Assembly (NCBI GenBank): GCA_947169005.1
Contig: CAMVOG010000003.1
Span: forward strand, 1 to 28,603
DNA: 28,603 bases
Reading direction: 5' to 3'
From: an uncultured Clostridia bacterium
GTDB taxonomy: Bacteria > Bacillota > Clostridia > Oscillospirales > Oscillospiraceae
The notes beneath the pieces were generated by a model. It did not search any database, was not told the origin of the DNA, and saw only the letters and a list, made by a program, of their open reading frames with translations. The translations under genes were made by a program, and so were the position numbers. Below, piece by piece: positions 8,201-16,451 of the stretch (the stretch's first letter is position 1; the number at the start of each line of letters is the position of its first letter).

Positions 8201-11200
8201 TAGGCGAAGGTGATGATGCCGTTCTCGGCATCCACGTGGTAGGACTTGTACTCCAGGCTGCTGGTGACGGACTCGACGGCCAGCTTCTCGGCGTCATAGG
8301 TCAGGGTGACCAGGCCGTTGGTGACAGCCTCATCCTCGAAGAGCTCGACGGCGAGGACGTTCTCCTCGGCCTCCTCGATCTCCTCAGAGCGCTTGGCGTT
8401 CTGCAGGGAGGCAACGTGCAAACCGCCGACGATCTTGTTGGCGGCGGAGCCCAGGCGCTCCTGCTCGACGGTGCCTCTCATGGCAGTCTCCTCAGCATCC
8501 AGCTTGCCGAAGCCGTCGCCGAGGCGGACCATGCGGAAGGTCTGATAACCGCCGGGGACCGCGTTCTCCAGAGCGGGCTCCACGATGGCGCTCAGATCCA
8601 CACCGGTGTAAACGCCGGCGTTGTCGACCACGAGGATATACATGTCGGAAATGTTATAGTGCCGGATGGCCACGTAGACCTCGCTCTCTCCCGCAAAGGC
8701 GGAGAGATCGGCGGCGTAGCGCTTCCAGCTGCCGGTGGCGGTGATGTCGTCGCTGAGCTTGGTCATCTCGTTGGGATCGGCGCTGGTGCCGGCGTAAATG
8801 GCAAAGTTCTCCGCAGCGTAGTCGGAATCCATGCCCTCGGCATAGAAGGCGAAGACGGGCATGTCGGAGGCCTCAACCGCGCTCAGGTCGATGGCGGGAG
8901 AGACGGCCCAGTTGTCGGGCTCCAGAGCGCCGGCGGTATTGATGTAAGAGCCGGACATGATGCAGCCCGTTCCCTCATAGGCCATGCTGTCGAAATCGGG
9001 AGTGCCGTTAAACCAGGAAGCGATGTTGTGGTTCCAGGTCCAGTTATAGCCGTCCTCGTCGGCGTCCACAAAGGTCCAGTCGGTGGGCTCGGCCTCAAAG
9101 TCGAAGGTCACGAGCTCCGTAGCGCCCTCGAAGGGATCCACGGGCATCTCGCCGATGACGGTAGTCAGCTCGTCATAGGTACCGACCAGGCCGGAGATAT
9201 TGACGGAGTCGACGGTGCCGACCAGGCCGACCTCACCGCCGTTCAGGAAGTCGATATACCAGACCTTCTGGGTGCCGTTGTCGGCGACGACCAGGCCAAC
9301 GGCGTTCGGCTCAAGGCTGCTGGTAACGGGATTGTACTTGAGATCCTGGATGAAGGCCATGGACAGGTCGGACTGCGCGGCGGGCACGATGCCGGTTTCC
9401 AGCAGGGAGCCATAAGAGATCTTGCCCGCGGCATAGTCGATATCCAGCTCGTACAGGGTGCCTTCCATGGTGATCATGTAGTAGACGAAGATAGCGGTGC
9501 CTTCGTCATTGGTATCGGTGCCGGCAAAGGCCAGGCCGGCCATGGTGGGCAGCGCGCTGCTCAGATTCCAGCCGTAATAGTCCGGCGCAACGAGCCAGCC
9601 GAGGTCGGTGGTAAACAGGACTTTCTTGTCCTCGACCTCGCCGTCCGCGTCGATGAAGCTCGGATAGTTTGCCATATCCTGGGCGGGATAATCGGCATAG
9701 GTGGCAGCATCATAGGTGAAGCTCGCGGGGGTGGTCAGATCCTCAGCGTCCAGCGCGGTGATCTTGGTGCCGATACCGGCCAGGTAGAGATCGCCGCCGC
9801 GGGCGCCGCTGGTGACAGCGCCGGGAGCCTCCGCCTTGACGTCGTAGCTCAGGCCGGCCAGGCTCAGGGAAACGAAGTGGTCGCCGTCCGCGTCGCTGAC
9901 CTGGGCGGTGACGTAGGACTCGATGCTGGTCAGGCCCTTGACGGTAACGTCGATGGTGGCCGTGAGCTTCTCGCCCTCGGCATTGGCGTCCACGGTGGTA
10001 ACGGTGATGGTGGCGGTGCCTTCCTTGAGGGCGGTGATCACGCCGTCCTCGTCGATGGTGGCAACGCTCTCATCGCTGCTCTCGGCGGTGTACTCATTAG
10101 TCTCGCCCAGCTTGACCTTGATCGTGGCCTGGGCGGTCTCGCCCTCATAAAGCTCGATGGCAGCGGGGTCGACCTTCAGGGTCAGATCGGTGGAGGGCTC
10201 ATACTCATACAGGCCGACGACGGGCCATACATCCTTGCCGAAGTCGCCCAACAGGGCATTGCGGCCCGGATCGTTGGGATCAATGGCGTAGAGCACGGCG
10301 GAATCCGCCTGCCCGTCATAGTGGGCCAGATACAGGAAGCCGTTGTTCTCGTCATAGACCATGGAGGCCCAGACCTGGTTGGTGACGTCAGAGACGCCGG
10401 TCAGGTCGATGCCGGTCTCGCCGATGGGCTCATACGCGATGTAACCGGTATGAGAGATAACCGCGGAGTAGAGCGTGCCGCTCTCCGTCATCATATAGAA
10501 GACGGGGGCATTATCGTCGGTCACGCCGTCGGAGTCCGTGTAGCTTTCGCGTATGTCGGTGCCGGTGAAGGTGGCCATGGGATCGCTGCCGAAGTTCGTA
10601 GTCAGATCAAAGTAGATCAGGCTGCCCGCCACGGGATCCAGCATGGTCAGGTAAGTGCCGTTGTTATCGGGTCCAAGCACGCGGCCAACATTGTGGCCCA
10701 TCGCGGCGAAGGCCTCCTGGAGATCAATGGGCAGAGCAGTCGCGTCGGAGGGGATCCACATGCTGACGATGCCGCCCAGCTGGGTGACCTCGTAGGTGTC
10801 AGCGTCCACGGCGTACATGGTGTCCTCGGTAGAGCCGTAGATGACGTCGTCAACCAGAGCGCCCCAGGTCAGGCTGCCTACCTCGGCGATCTCTTCCCAC
10901 TCGGCGGTCTTGTCGGTGGAGAAGACAGAGGTCACGCCCTTGCCTTCCGGGTTCCAGATGATGCCGCGCAGCTCGGCCACGGGGGCTTCCTCCACGGTCA
11001 CGGCCACGGTGGCGGTCAGGTTGGGCGCTGCCACGGTGGTAACGGTGACGGTGGTGGCGCCGGTGCCGACGCCGGTAACGACGCCGTCTTCATCGACGGT
11101 GGCGACGGTCTCGTCATCGCTCTCGAAGGTGACGGACTTTTCCTCCAGCGTCCAGGGATAGACGGTGGCGGAAAGGACGCCGCTCTGGCCGCGCAGCAGG

Positions 11201-14200
11201 TTCAGCGCGGTGGGTTCAACCTCGATATCGGTGGCCTCCTCGGCCTCCGGGATCTCGGCGGTCTTGCCGGGGATGATGAACAGACCGTTCAGGCAGAAGC
11301 GGAACAGGGAGTTGCCGCTGCTGGAAACCTTGGTGGCCTTACCGGTCTCGGTGTCCAGCATCCAGAGATAATGGTCCGTATCATTGGTCTTGTTGTAGTT
11401 GGCGGCGAGGTACAGAACATCCTCGTTGCTGTCCCAGGCCAGGGCGCCGCCGTTGTTGTAGTTGTAAGCGCCCATGACGCCGAGAGCGTCCACGGCGATC
11501 TCCTCGGCGGTGGGTATGACTTCCGTGGCCGTATCCTCGTAGCCGACCTCGACGGTGTCGAAGTAGACGCGCCACTTGTCGGTGCAGTTGTAGTGGCGGA
11601 CGGCCACATAGACCTCGCTCTCACCGGCGAACTCGGAGATATCCAGCGTGTACTTGGCGTAGTCAGCGGCGGGGACGACGTCCGCGCCCAGCTGAGTCAT
11701 TTCATCGGGGTCAGCGCTGGTGCCGGCGAAGAAGCCGAGGGTGTCGGGATAGTTGTTGCTGTAGCTCTTCGCGTAGACGGAGAAGAATGCGCTGCCGCTC
11801 GCGGCCGACAGGTCGATGGCCGGGGAGATGGCCCAGTTGTCCGGGGTCCGCGCAGTATTATTCTCATAGGAGGCGGAAGTCATGTGGCCGGAGCCGTCGT
11901 TCGCGGCCGGGCTGGCAGCGGTGGTCCAGCTCCAATTGCTGCCGTCGCCGTCAGCGTCCACAAGGGTCCAGCCGGCGGGATCCGCCTCAAAGCTCTCGGT
12001 AAAGACCTTGACGGCGCTGTCGGGCTCCTCAACAGGGTTCAGCTGGAACTTGAAGAGCATAGCCTTGCTGGAGCTGCCGTAGCTGGCGACGTAGAAGGTG
12101 CCGTCGGTGGCAACAGCCAGCTTGTTGGCCACGGCGTAGTTGTCGCTCAGGCCGTTCAGGGTGATGTGCGCGGCGGGCGTCAGTGCGCCGGTCGTCTGAT
12201 CCACGGTATAGAGCATGTTGTTCTCGCCCAGGGCGTACAGGGTGTTGCCCTTGGCATAATAAGCCATGTCGTAGATGACGGAGCTGACGTCGGCATACTT
12301 GCCGACGCGGGAGGCCTCCTCCAGCTCGCGCACGTTGGCGGCATAGAAGTAGCCGTCCTCAGCAGCCATGTAAACGTAGCCGTTCACATACTCGGCCGCG
12401 CGGACCTTCACGTTGGATTCGGCAAAGGTCTCGATGCCGGTGAAGCTGTTGGCGTTGGCGGAGCCCAGGGTCGCGGGATCAAGCTCGACCCAGGTCGCGC
12501 CGTCATAGTAATTGAAGCCGATCATCTTGCCGCCCAGGTTTTCCTGCTCGGCGCCGGTTTCAAAGGTGAAGGCGGCAACGTTGCCGGCGTAGTCGCCCAC
12601 GACCAGCAGAGCGGTGGCGGGAAGCTGCACGCCCTCCAGATCCAGCGGGACCTCAACGGCCTCGCCGGGCTCGGTCTGCTCGGGCACGATGCCGATGAAT
12701 TCCTTGGTGCCGGCCTTGTTCATCACGCCGATATAGGCGATGTACTGATCGTCCTGGGCCTTGACGGTGACGTTGCCGGTGAGCAGGTCGCGCATGGCGC
12801 CCTCCACCACGGGAGCGTCGTTATCCACGGTGACGGTGTAGCCGATGGCAGCGCCCTCACCCGCCAGACCGTTCTCCAGCACGTAGGCGAAGCCCTCGGC
12901 GTCCAGGCTGCTGCCGGTGGCAACAGCGCCGTTGGCCTCGGCGTACTGCACGGTGTAGTACTCAGGCAGCGCCCACAGGCCGACGGTGGCCTTGTCCCCG
13001 GCCTGCAGGCCGACGGAGCTCAGGCTCTTGTTCACGGAGAAGTTGCGGGCAGCGGTGTTCTGCCAGGCGCCGCCGTTCACGTAGTAGTACGGAGCGTACA
13101 TGCTGCCGCCCACGGTGCTCCACAGGACCTTGCCCTCCTCATCCTGGATGGCGAAGCCCAGAGTACCGACGTTGCGGATGGGCATGTAGTTGAAGGCGGC
13201 AATGGCGCGCTCGCCATTGATGGCCAGGCGGTCAGCGGGGAACTCGTCCTCAACGATGAAGGGGTTGCCCATGTAGATCTCATTGGCGCCCTTCTCGTTC
13301 TTGACCGTCATGTAGTTGGTGTTGGCGTTGTTCAGGTAGGGCAGAGCGCCGGTGCCGTAAGCCTCGTCGATGACGGAGCTGTGGTCGAACATCGCGGCGT
13401 CGGTCCAGTTGCCGTAGAAGGCCAGCATCGGGATGGACTGGGTCACGTCCACGATCTCGCCCTCGCCGGTGCTGATGCCCTCGATGAAGGTGTAAGCGAA
13501 GACGTAGGTCTGGCCGAAGTAGGTGTCGATGAGCTGCTTCATGCCCTCGGCCAGCTGGAGGGTCACCTCCACGTGGACGGGCTCGTTCTCCACCACGATG
13601 GTGGTGGCAGCCGCGGCGGCCAGAATGATCTGGGCGTCGGCGGTGGTAACGTCGCCGTCGCCGTCCACGTCGGCAGCCACGAGATCATACTCGGCGCCGT
13701 CATTCTCGCCGGAGACATAGTCCAGGATGGCCTGGGCGTCGGCGGCATTGGTCTCGCCGTCCTTGTTCACGTCGGCCTCGACGCTGAAGTAGGGCTCAAA
13801 GACCTCGCCGTCCACGACGTAGGTGGCGGTGAAATCCTCGCCCTCAGCCAGGCCGAGAGTGGCCTCGTCCATCAGCATGCCGTAGCCGGCGTTTCCGGCA
13901 ATCCCGTGGATGAACATGTCGGAGCTCAGATTGTACTCGAGCTTCTCTTCACCCAGGGGGTTGATGGTGAAGCCGAAGGTGTAGGTGCCGGTCTTCTCCG
14001 GGTCGTCGCCCAGCTCGGCCTTGACCTTGCCGTCCTTGGCGGAGTCGGGGAACATGGTGGAGCCCTCATCCATGAGGATGTAGCTCTTGGCCTGGGTGGC
14101 CAGGCCCACGTTGGCCTCGCCGGCGCCCTGCTTCAGCATGGACCAGTACGCGCCGTCGCCGTCCACCAGGGGAACGGCGGTGCCCATCAGCAGGCTGTTG

Positions 14201-16272
14201 GTGAGCTGGCGGGCCGTCAGGCCGGTCTTCTCCTCCAGGCCGTTTTCACGGATGTACTGCCCCATGACGGCGGCCATACCGGCCACCTGGGGAGAGGCCA
14301 TGGAGGTACCGCTCATGAGCTCGTAATCGGTGTGGGATTCAGTGGGAGAGTCCGCGCCGGTGTTGGCGCCCCACACGGAGTAGATGCTGCCGCCGGGAGC
14401 AGTCAGCTCGGGCTTCAGCACCAGGGTGCCGGGAACGCCCCAGGAGCTGAAGGTGCTCATGGTCTGAACGTTGGTGTCCTCACCGAGATCAAACTGCAGC
14501 GTACCGCTGACGCTGATGGTGCCGGTGTAGTAGGGCACCGCGGCGTCCTCCACATAGGTGGAGCCGTCCTTCAGCAGCTGCCCGTCCTCCTGAAGGATGG
14601 ACACGGCGGGAGCGGTGTAATTGTAGCCGGACAGGTTCATGTTGATGACGCCGGGCTGGTTGTTGACGATGATGACGGCGATGGCGCCCTGGGCAACGGC
14701 GGCGTTGGCCTTTGCGAAGAAGGAGGAGGTGCCGCGGTTGCAGATGGCGACCTTGCCGCTGACGATCTCGCTGCCGAGGGCCAGGAAGTCGTCACCGGCC
14801 ACGCCGACGTGACCGTTGTCGTCCACGCCCGGAGTGTCAACATAGACGAACTCCAGTTCGCCCTTGTCGGCCAGGGTGGCGATGGGCTCGTTGCCGTAGC
14901 CGCTGGTCTGGGAATAGAAGATCAGCTCGCCGCCGAAGAGAATGGGCATGCCGCTCTGGCCGCTGTTGTCCACGGAGGCCACGGTCAGAGAGTTGGTGAA
15001 GGAGCCGGGGCTGCCGCCCGTGGCGTAGTTCACGTCGCCCGCGTACAGATAGGGATACATGCTCGTGTTGTACGGGGTGTTGTACCAGGAATAGCTGTTG
15101 CCGAGGGACATGGCCACGACCAGGCCGTTCTCGACCAGCATGTTCATGATGTCCTCATAGGTGCCGGAGAAGCTCAGACCCGCCTGGCCGGAGCCGAGGG
15201 ACAGGTTGGCGCTGTCGGCGCCGAGGATGATGGCGTCCTCAATGGCGGACATATAGTCGGAGTCATAGGCTCCGCCGCCCTTGCCGAAGACCTTCATCAC
15301 CATGAGCTGCGCGTCGGGAGCAACGCCCTGCACGCCGACCTCGGTGAGGGCATCCTTCCACTCGCCGTCAACCTTGACGAAGCGGTTGGCGGTGGCAATG
15401 CCGGCCACGTGAGAGCCGTGCTCGCCCTGGCCGTCCTGCATGTGGGTGAAGTAGTCCGCGGTCTTGTCCACATAGTTGTAGCCGTAGGGGACCTTGCTGC
15501 TGTAGTACGTGCCGCCGCCGGAGTTCAGCTCGCTCGCCACGGCCGCGATGTCAGCCGCGGTCATCAGCATGCCGGTGTCCAGCCCGTCCACCTCATAGGC
15601 GTGCTCCAGGCCCTCGCCGGAGAAGGACTGATGATCGATATCCGCGCCGGTGTCGATCACGGCGACCTTGCTGCCCGCGCCGGTGTAGCCCTGCGCCCAG
15701 GCGGCGGTGGAGCCGGTCTGCACGGTGGAGGTAGCCATGTTGGGCTCGTCCGCCTGGTCCAGCTCATAGCGATTCTCGATCTCCACCTTGGCAACGCCGG
15801 GAAGAGCCTCGATGGTCGCGATATCGCCGTACATGACGTTCGCGGAGATGATGTTGGCAGCCAGCGTCAGGTTCCACTTGACCTGCAGCTTTTTGCCGGT
15901 GGCAGCCTCGATGCGGGCAGTCATTGCTTCCTGCTCCGTTTTCAGGGTGCCGCGATAGCTCATCGCCGCGCTGTTGGAGGCGATGTTCTCCAGGCCGTAC
16001 CCGGCTTCGATGGTGGAAGCCTTGTCCAGCACGATGGAGACACGGACGGTGTCCGTGAGCGCGTAGGGCTCCTGCTCGATGCCTTCCGCTTCATCGGGCA
16101 ATTCCCCGAGATACGGAAGATCTACGGAAGCAGGATCGATGGGACTGAGCCTGAGCTCTTCCGCGTCGGACGCGGCGGCGTCTCTGTTCACTGCCATGCC
16201 GGGAACGGCCAGGGCGAACAGCATAACTGCCGCGAGCAGCACGGAAAGCAGGCGCTTCCAGGTGTGCTTCAT
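5203..16272 (-). CDS. Giant SLH-anchored subtilisin-like (S8, lactocepin/C5a-peptidase type) protease with dockerin, cohesin-like, jelly-roll and Cys-repeat modules
   Basis: 3689 aa, secreted and cell-wall bound. The ATG at 16272 follows GAAGGAGAG by 8 nt and starts the signal peptide (1 to about 28); an in-frame TTG 54 nt upstream would place the ribosome site inside the gene. Order: I9-like propeptide (about 74-171); S8 domain with VIDTGAD (D207), HGSHVAG (H285) and GTSMASP (S657); a PA domain inserted at about 474-564; a two-repeat dockerin (about 830-888) interrupting an Fn3-like region; beta-propeller-like segments; cleaved-adhesin jelly roll 1 (about 1421-1581); Big2 domains (about 1681-1765 and 2028-2115); jelly roll 2 (about 2388-2558); a cohesin-like domain (about 2618-2746); twelve Cys-rich modules (about 2748-3468); a Pro/Thr linker; three SLH domains (about 3505-3689) that bind secondary wall polymer. 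The triad is intact, so activity on extracellular protein is likely. Domain limits are by eye. Confidence 0.93.
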   Translation of the reverse strand: MKHTWKRLLSVLLAAVMLFALAVPGMAVNRDAAASDAEELRLSPIDPASVDLPYLGELPDEAEGIEQEPYALTDTVRVSIVLDKASTIEAGYGLENIASNSAAMSYRGTLKTEQEAMTARIEAATGKKLQVKWNLTLAANIISANVMYGDIATIEALPGVAKVEIENRYELDQADEPNMATSTVQTGSTAAWAQGYTGAGSKVAVIDTGADIDHQSFSGEGLEHAYEVDGLDTGMLMTAADIAAVASELNSGGGTYYSSKVPYGYNYVDKTADYFTHMQDGQGEHGSHVAGIATANRFVKVDGEWKDALTEVGVQGVAPDAQLMVMKVFGKGGGAYDSDYMSAIEDAIILGADSANLSLGSGQAGLSFSGTYEDIMNMLVENGLVVAMSLGNSYSWYNTPYNTSMYPYLYAGDVNYATGGSPGSFTNSLTVASVDNSGQSGMPILFGGELIFYSQTSGYGNEPIATLADKGELEFVYVDTPGVDDNGHVGVAGDDFLALGSEIVSGKVAICNRGTSSFFAKANAAVAQGAIAVIIVNNQPGVINMNLSGYNYTAPAVSILQEDGQLLKDGSTYVEDAAVPYYTGTISVSGTLQFDLGEDTNVQTMSTFSSWGVPGTLVLKPELTAPGGSIYSVWGANTGADSPTESHTDYELMSGTSMASPQVAGMAAVMGQYIRENGLEEKTGLTARQLTNSLLMGTAVPLVDGDGAYWSMLKQGAGEANVGLATQAKSYILMDEGSTMFPDSAKDGKVKAELGDDPEKTGTYTFGFTINPLGEEKLEYNLSSDMFIHGIAGNAGYGMLMDEATLGLAEGEDFTATYVVDGEVFEPYFSVEADVNKDGETNAADAQAILDYVSGENDGAEYDLVAADVDGDGDVTTADAQIILAAAAATTIVVENEPVHVEVTLQLAEGMKQLIDTYFGQTYVFAYTFIEGISTGEGEIVDVTQSIPMLAFYGNWTDAAMFDHSSVIDEAYGTGALPYLNNANTNYMTVKNEKGANEIYMGNPFIVEDEFPADRLAINGERAIAAFNYMPIRNVGTLGFAIQDEEGKVLWSTVGGSMYAPYYYVNGGAWQNTAARNFSVNKSLSSVGLQAGDKATVGLWALPEYYTVQYAEANGAVATGSSLDAEGFAYVLENGLAGEGAAIGYTVTVDNDAPVVEGAMRDLLTGNVTVKAQDDQYIAYIGVMNKAGTKEFIGIVPEQTEPGEAVEVPLDLEGVQLPATALLVVGDYAGNVAAFTFETGAEQENLGGKMIGFNYYDGATWVELDPATLGSANANSFTGIETFAESNVKVRAAEYVNGYVYMAAEDGYFYAANVRELEEASRVGKYADVSSVIYDMAYYAKGNTLYALGENNMLYTVDQTTGALTPAAHITLNGLSDNYAVANKLAVATDGTFYVASYGSSSKAMLFKFQLNPVEEPDSAVKVFTESFEADPAGWTLVDADGDGSNWSWTTAASPAANDGSGHMTSASYENNTARTPDNWAISPAIDLSAASGSAFFSVYAKSYSNNYPDTLGFFAGTSADPDEMTQLGADVVPAADYAKYTLDISEFAGESEVYVAVRHYNCTDKWRVYFDTVEVGYEDTATEVIPTAEEIAVDALGVMGAYNYNNGGALAWDSNEDVLYLAANYNKTNDTDHYLWMLDTETGKATKVSSSGNSLFRFCLNGLFIIPGKTAEIPEAEEATDIEVEPTALNLLRGQSGVLSATVYPWTLEEKSVTFESDDETVATVDEDGVVTGVGTGATTVTVTTVAAPNLTATVAVTVEEAPVAELRGIIWNPEGKGVTSVFSTDKTAEWEEIAEVGSLTWGALVDDVIYGSTEDTMYAVDADTYEVTQLGGIVSMWIPSDATALPIDLQEAFAAMGHNVGRVLGPDNNGTYLTMLDPVAGSLIYFDLTTNFGSDPMATFTGTDIRESYTDSDGVTDDNAPVFYMMTESGTLYSAVISHTGYIAYEPIGETGIDLTGVSDVTNQVWASMVYDENNGFLYLAHYDGQADSAVLYAIDPNDPGRNALLGDFGKDVWPVVGLYEYEPSTDLTLKVDPAAIELYEGETAQATIKVKLGETNEYTAESSDESVATIDEDGVITALKEGTATITVTTVDANAEGEKLTATIDVTVKGLTSIESYVTAQVSDADGDHFVSLSLAGLSYDVKAEAPGAVTSGARGGDLYLAGIGTKITALDAEDLTTPASFTYDAATYADYPAQDMANYPSFIDADGEVEDKKVLFTTDLGWLVAPDYYGWNLSSALPTMAGLAFAGTDTNDEGTAIFVYYMITMEGTLYELDIDYAAGKISYGSLLETGIVPAAQSDLSMAFIQDLKYNPVTSSLEPNAVGLVVADNGTQKVWYIDFLNGGEVGLVGTVDSVNISGLVGTYDELTTVIGEMPVDPFEGATELVTFDFEAEPTDWTFVDADEDGYNWTWNHNIASWFNGTPDFDSMAYEGTGCIMSGSYINTAGALEPDNWAVSPAIDLSAVEASDMPVFAFYAEGMDSDYAAENFAIYAGTSADPNEMTKLSDDITATGSWKRYAADLSAFAGESEVYVAIRHYNISDMYILVVDNAGVYTGVDLSAIVEPALENAVPGGYQTFRMVRLGDGFGKLDAEETAMRGTVEQERLGSAANKIVGGLHVASLQNAKRSEEIEEAEENVLAVELFEDEAVTNGLVTLTYDAEKLAVESVTSSLEYKSYHVDAENGIITFAYASADEIAAEETLATVKFSYTYDEDEGFNTTVTVNTLERNDDVAVSEEAVEIVLNIYGQPEWTWTGSDEEGYTAATAKFSDELILDATVTEETTPATCEEAGKTVYTASVELEGQTYTDTKEVEIPALEHDWGIAEDGIVWAEDYSSVTVTLVCANDPTHTMTGSTDEITVTYDPEPGCTEGGYAEYDATFEIEGVPVTVGTGVFLPANGHSFGEPTWSWSDDRTQAAATFACENCDEELVLLAESITSEITDEPGCETEGLETFTATVTFEEETYTDTATLPVAATGHTAGETVIENETPATCVEDGQHDEVVYCTTCDAEISRTTVTDPATGIHTPGEAVTENETPATCTEAGWHDEVVYCTVCNAEISRETVTDEPATGHTPGEAVIENEVAATCEAAGSYDEVVYCTVCNAEISRETVTVEALGHDWMDWVVMKVATCTEDGTEMRFCKHDMNHNETRPITATGHTAAEAVKENEVAATCETAGSYDEVVYCAVCGAEISREAKTIEALGHDWQPERTETGAIKASFNEDYTAATCLMTCANDPTHTMTVETTDIEIVRAIDPACEKAGMDMALATFDFDPENPAPHFIDVPALGHDYQVTYTWSADNATVTAEATCSRDRNHFFTETVETEAVTTAADCENAGQTVYTATFENELFEAQTKTVEIAATGHAWGEWTVTTPAACEAEGVETRTCANDASHVETRAIEATGHAWGEPTFTWSEDNSTLTATIVCANDETHVETAVSESTSETVDPTYSEEGKITYTATVELGGKTYTETKEVVLDKLPVPVVIIPTDPTPTEPTPTEPEKGLPFIDVKEDDWFYEEIKDAYEKGLIEGTSETTYEPLKDVSRAEAVVILWRIEGQPVVNYAMTFEDVAADTWYTEAVRWAASEGIVLGYSETEYKPEKNVSRQELAAILYRYAQTKDKGFKGLWAFQLDFADADQVLDYAYEPMCWCVMNEIFKGNDENKLNPYGTTNRAEAAVVLNRLDDTLKAE
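5850..8030 (-). repeat. Coding tandem modules: twelve Cys-rich surface repeats in the giant protease
   Basis: Three related module types are seen. Six long ones (about 75 aa) have a WxW start, a CANDPTHT-like patch and a CxxAGxxxYTATVE strand. Four short ones (about 33-40 aa) contain ATC followed by EVVYCxxCxAEISR; their codons lie at about 6660-7345 and are very similar at DNA level. Two contain CxxxGxExRxCxxxxxHxExR. The CxxC pairs suggest disulfides or metal binding. The last long module has lost its first Cys (TYSEEG in place of TCEEAG). Confidence 0.85.
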
Positions 16273-16365
16273 GTTTCTTCTCTCCTTCTGGCATAAAAGC
16301 CGTTTTTTTCGGCCGACCGGTTTCAAAAATTTCCGGGCGGCTCTGAGGAAACTTTAACAGACTAA

Positions 16366-16394
16366 ATTGTACTACAAGTTACGAAAAATGGCAA
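16366..16394 (-). promoter_or_regulatory. Sigma-A-type promoter of the giant protease gene
   Basis: On the minus strand TTGCCA (16389-16394), 17 nt, then TACAAT (16366-16371). This gives a leader of about 87 nt ending in GAAGGAGAG before the ATG at 16272. It lies just past the terminator of the cobalamin operon, so the protease is a separate transcription unit. Confidence 0.65.
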
Positions 16395-16420
16395 GGGCCA
16401 AAAGGAGTATTTTTCATATA

Positions 16421-16451
16421 AAAAAAACGGGGGACCCGCCCCCGTTTTTTT
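16421..16451. terminator. Perfect hairpin terminator at the end of the cobalamin operon
   Basis: A perfect 13-bp stem (AAAAAAACGGGGG, 16421-16433, with 16439-16451) and a 5-nt loop, flanked by A and T runs so that it works in either direction. Its outer bases fall inside the TAA stop codon of cbiC (16450-16452). Confidence 0.93.

Noticed and set aside
5167..16296. A 3709-codon plus-strand open frame opposite the giant protease
   Set aside because: It has low-complexity, Gly/Val/Asp/His-rich composition with no domain, and it mirrors the codon bias of the real gene. The minus-strand product has a signal peptide, catalytic triad and SLH domains.
16273..16326. TTG start at 16326 for the giant protease
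   Set aside because: It would put 18 basic residues before a normal signal peptide and bury the GAAGGAGAG ribosome site in the coding region.
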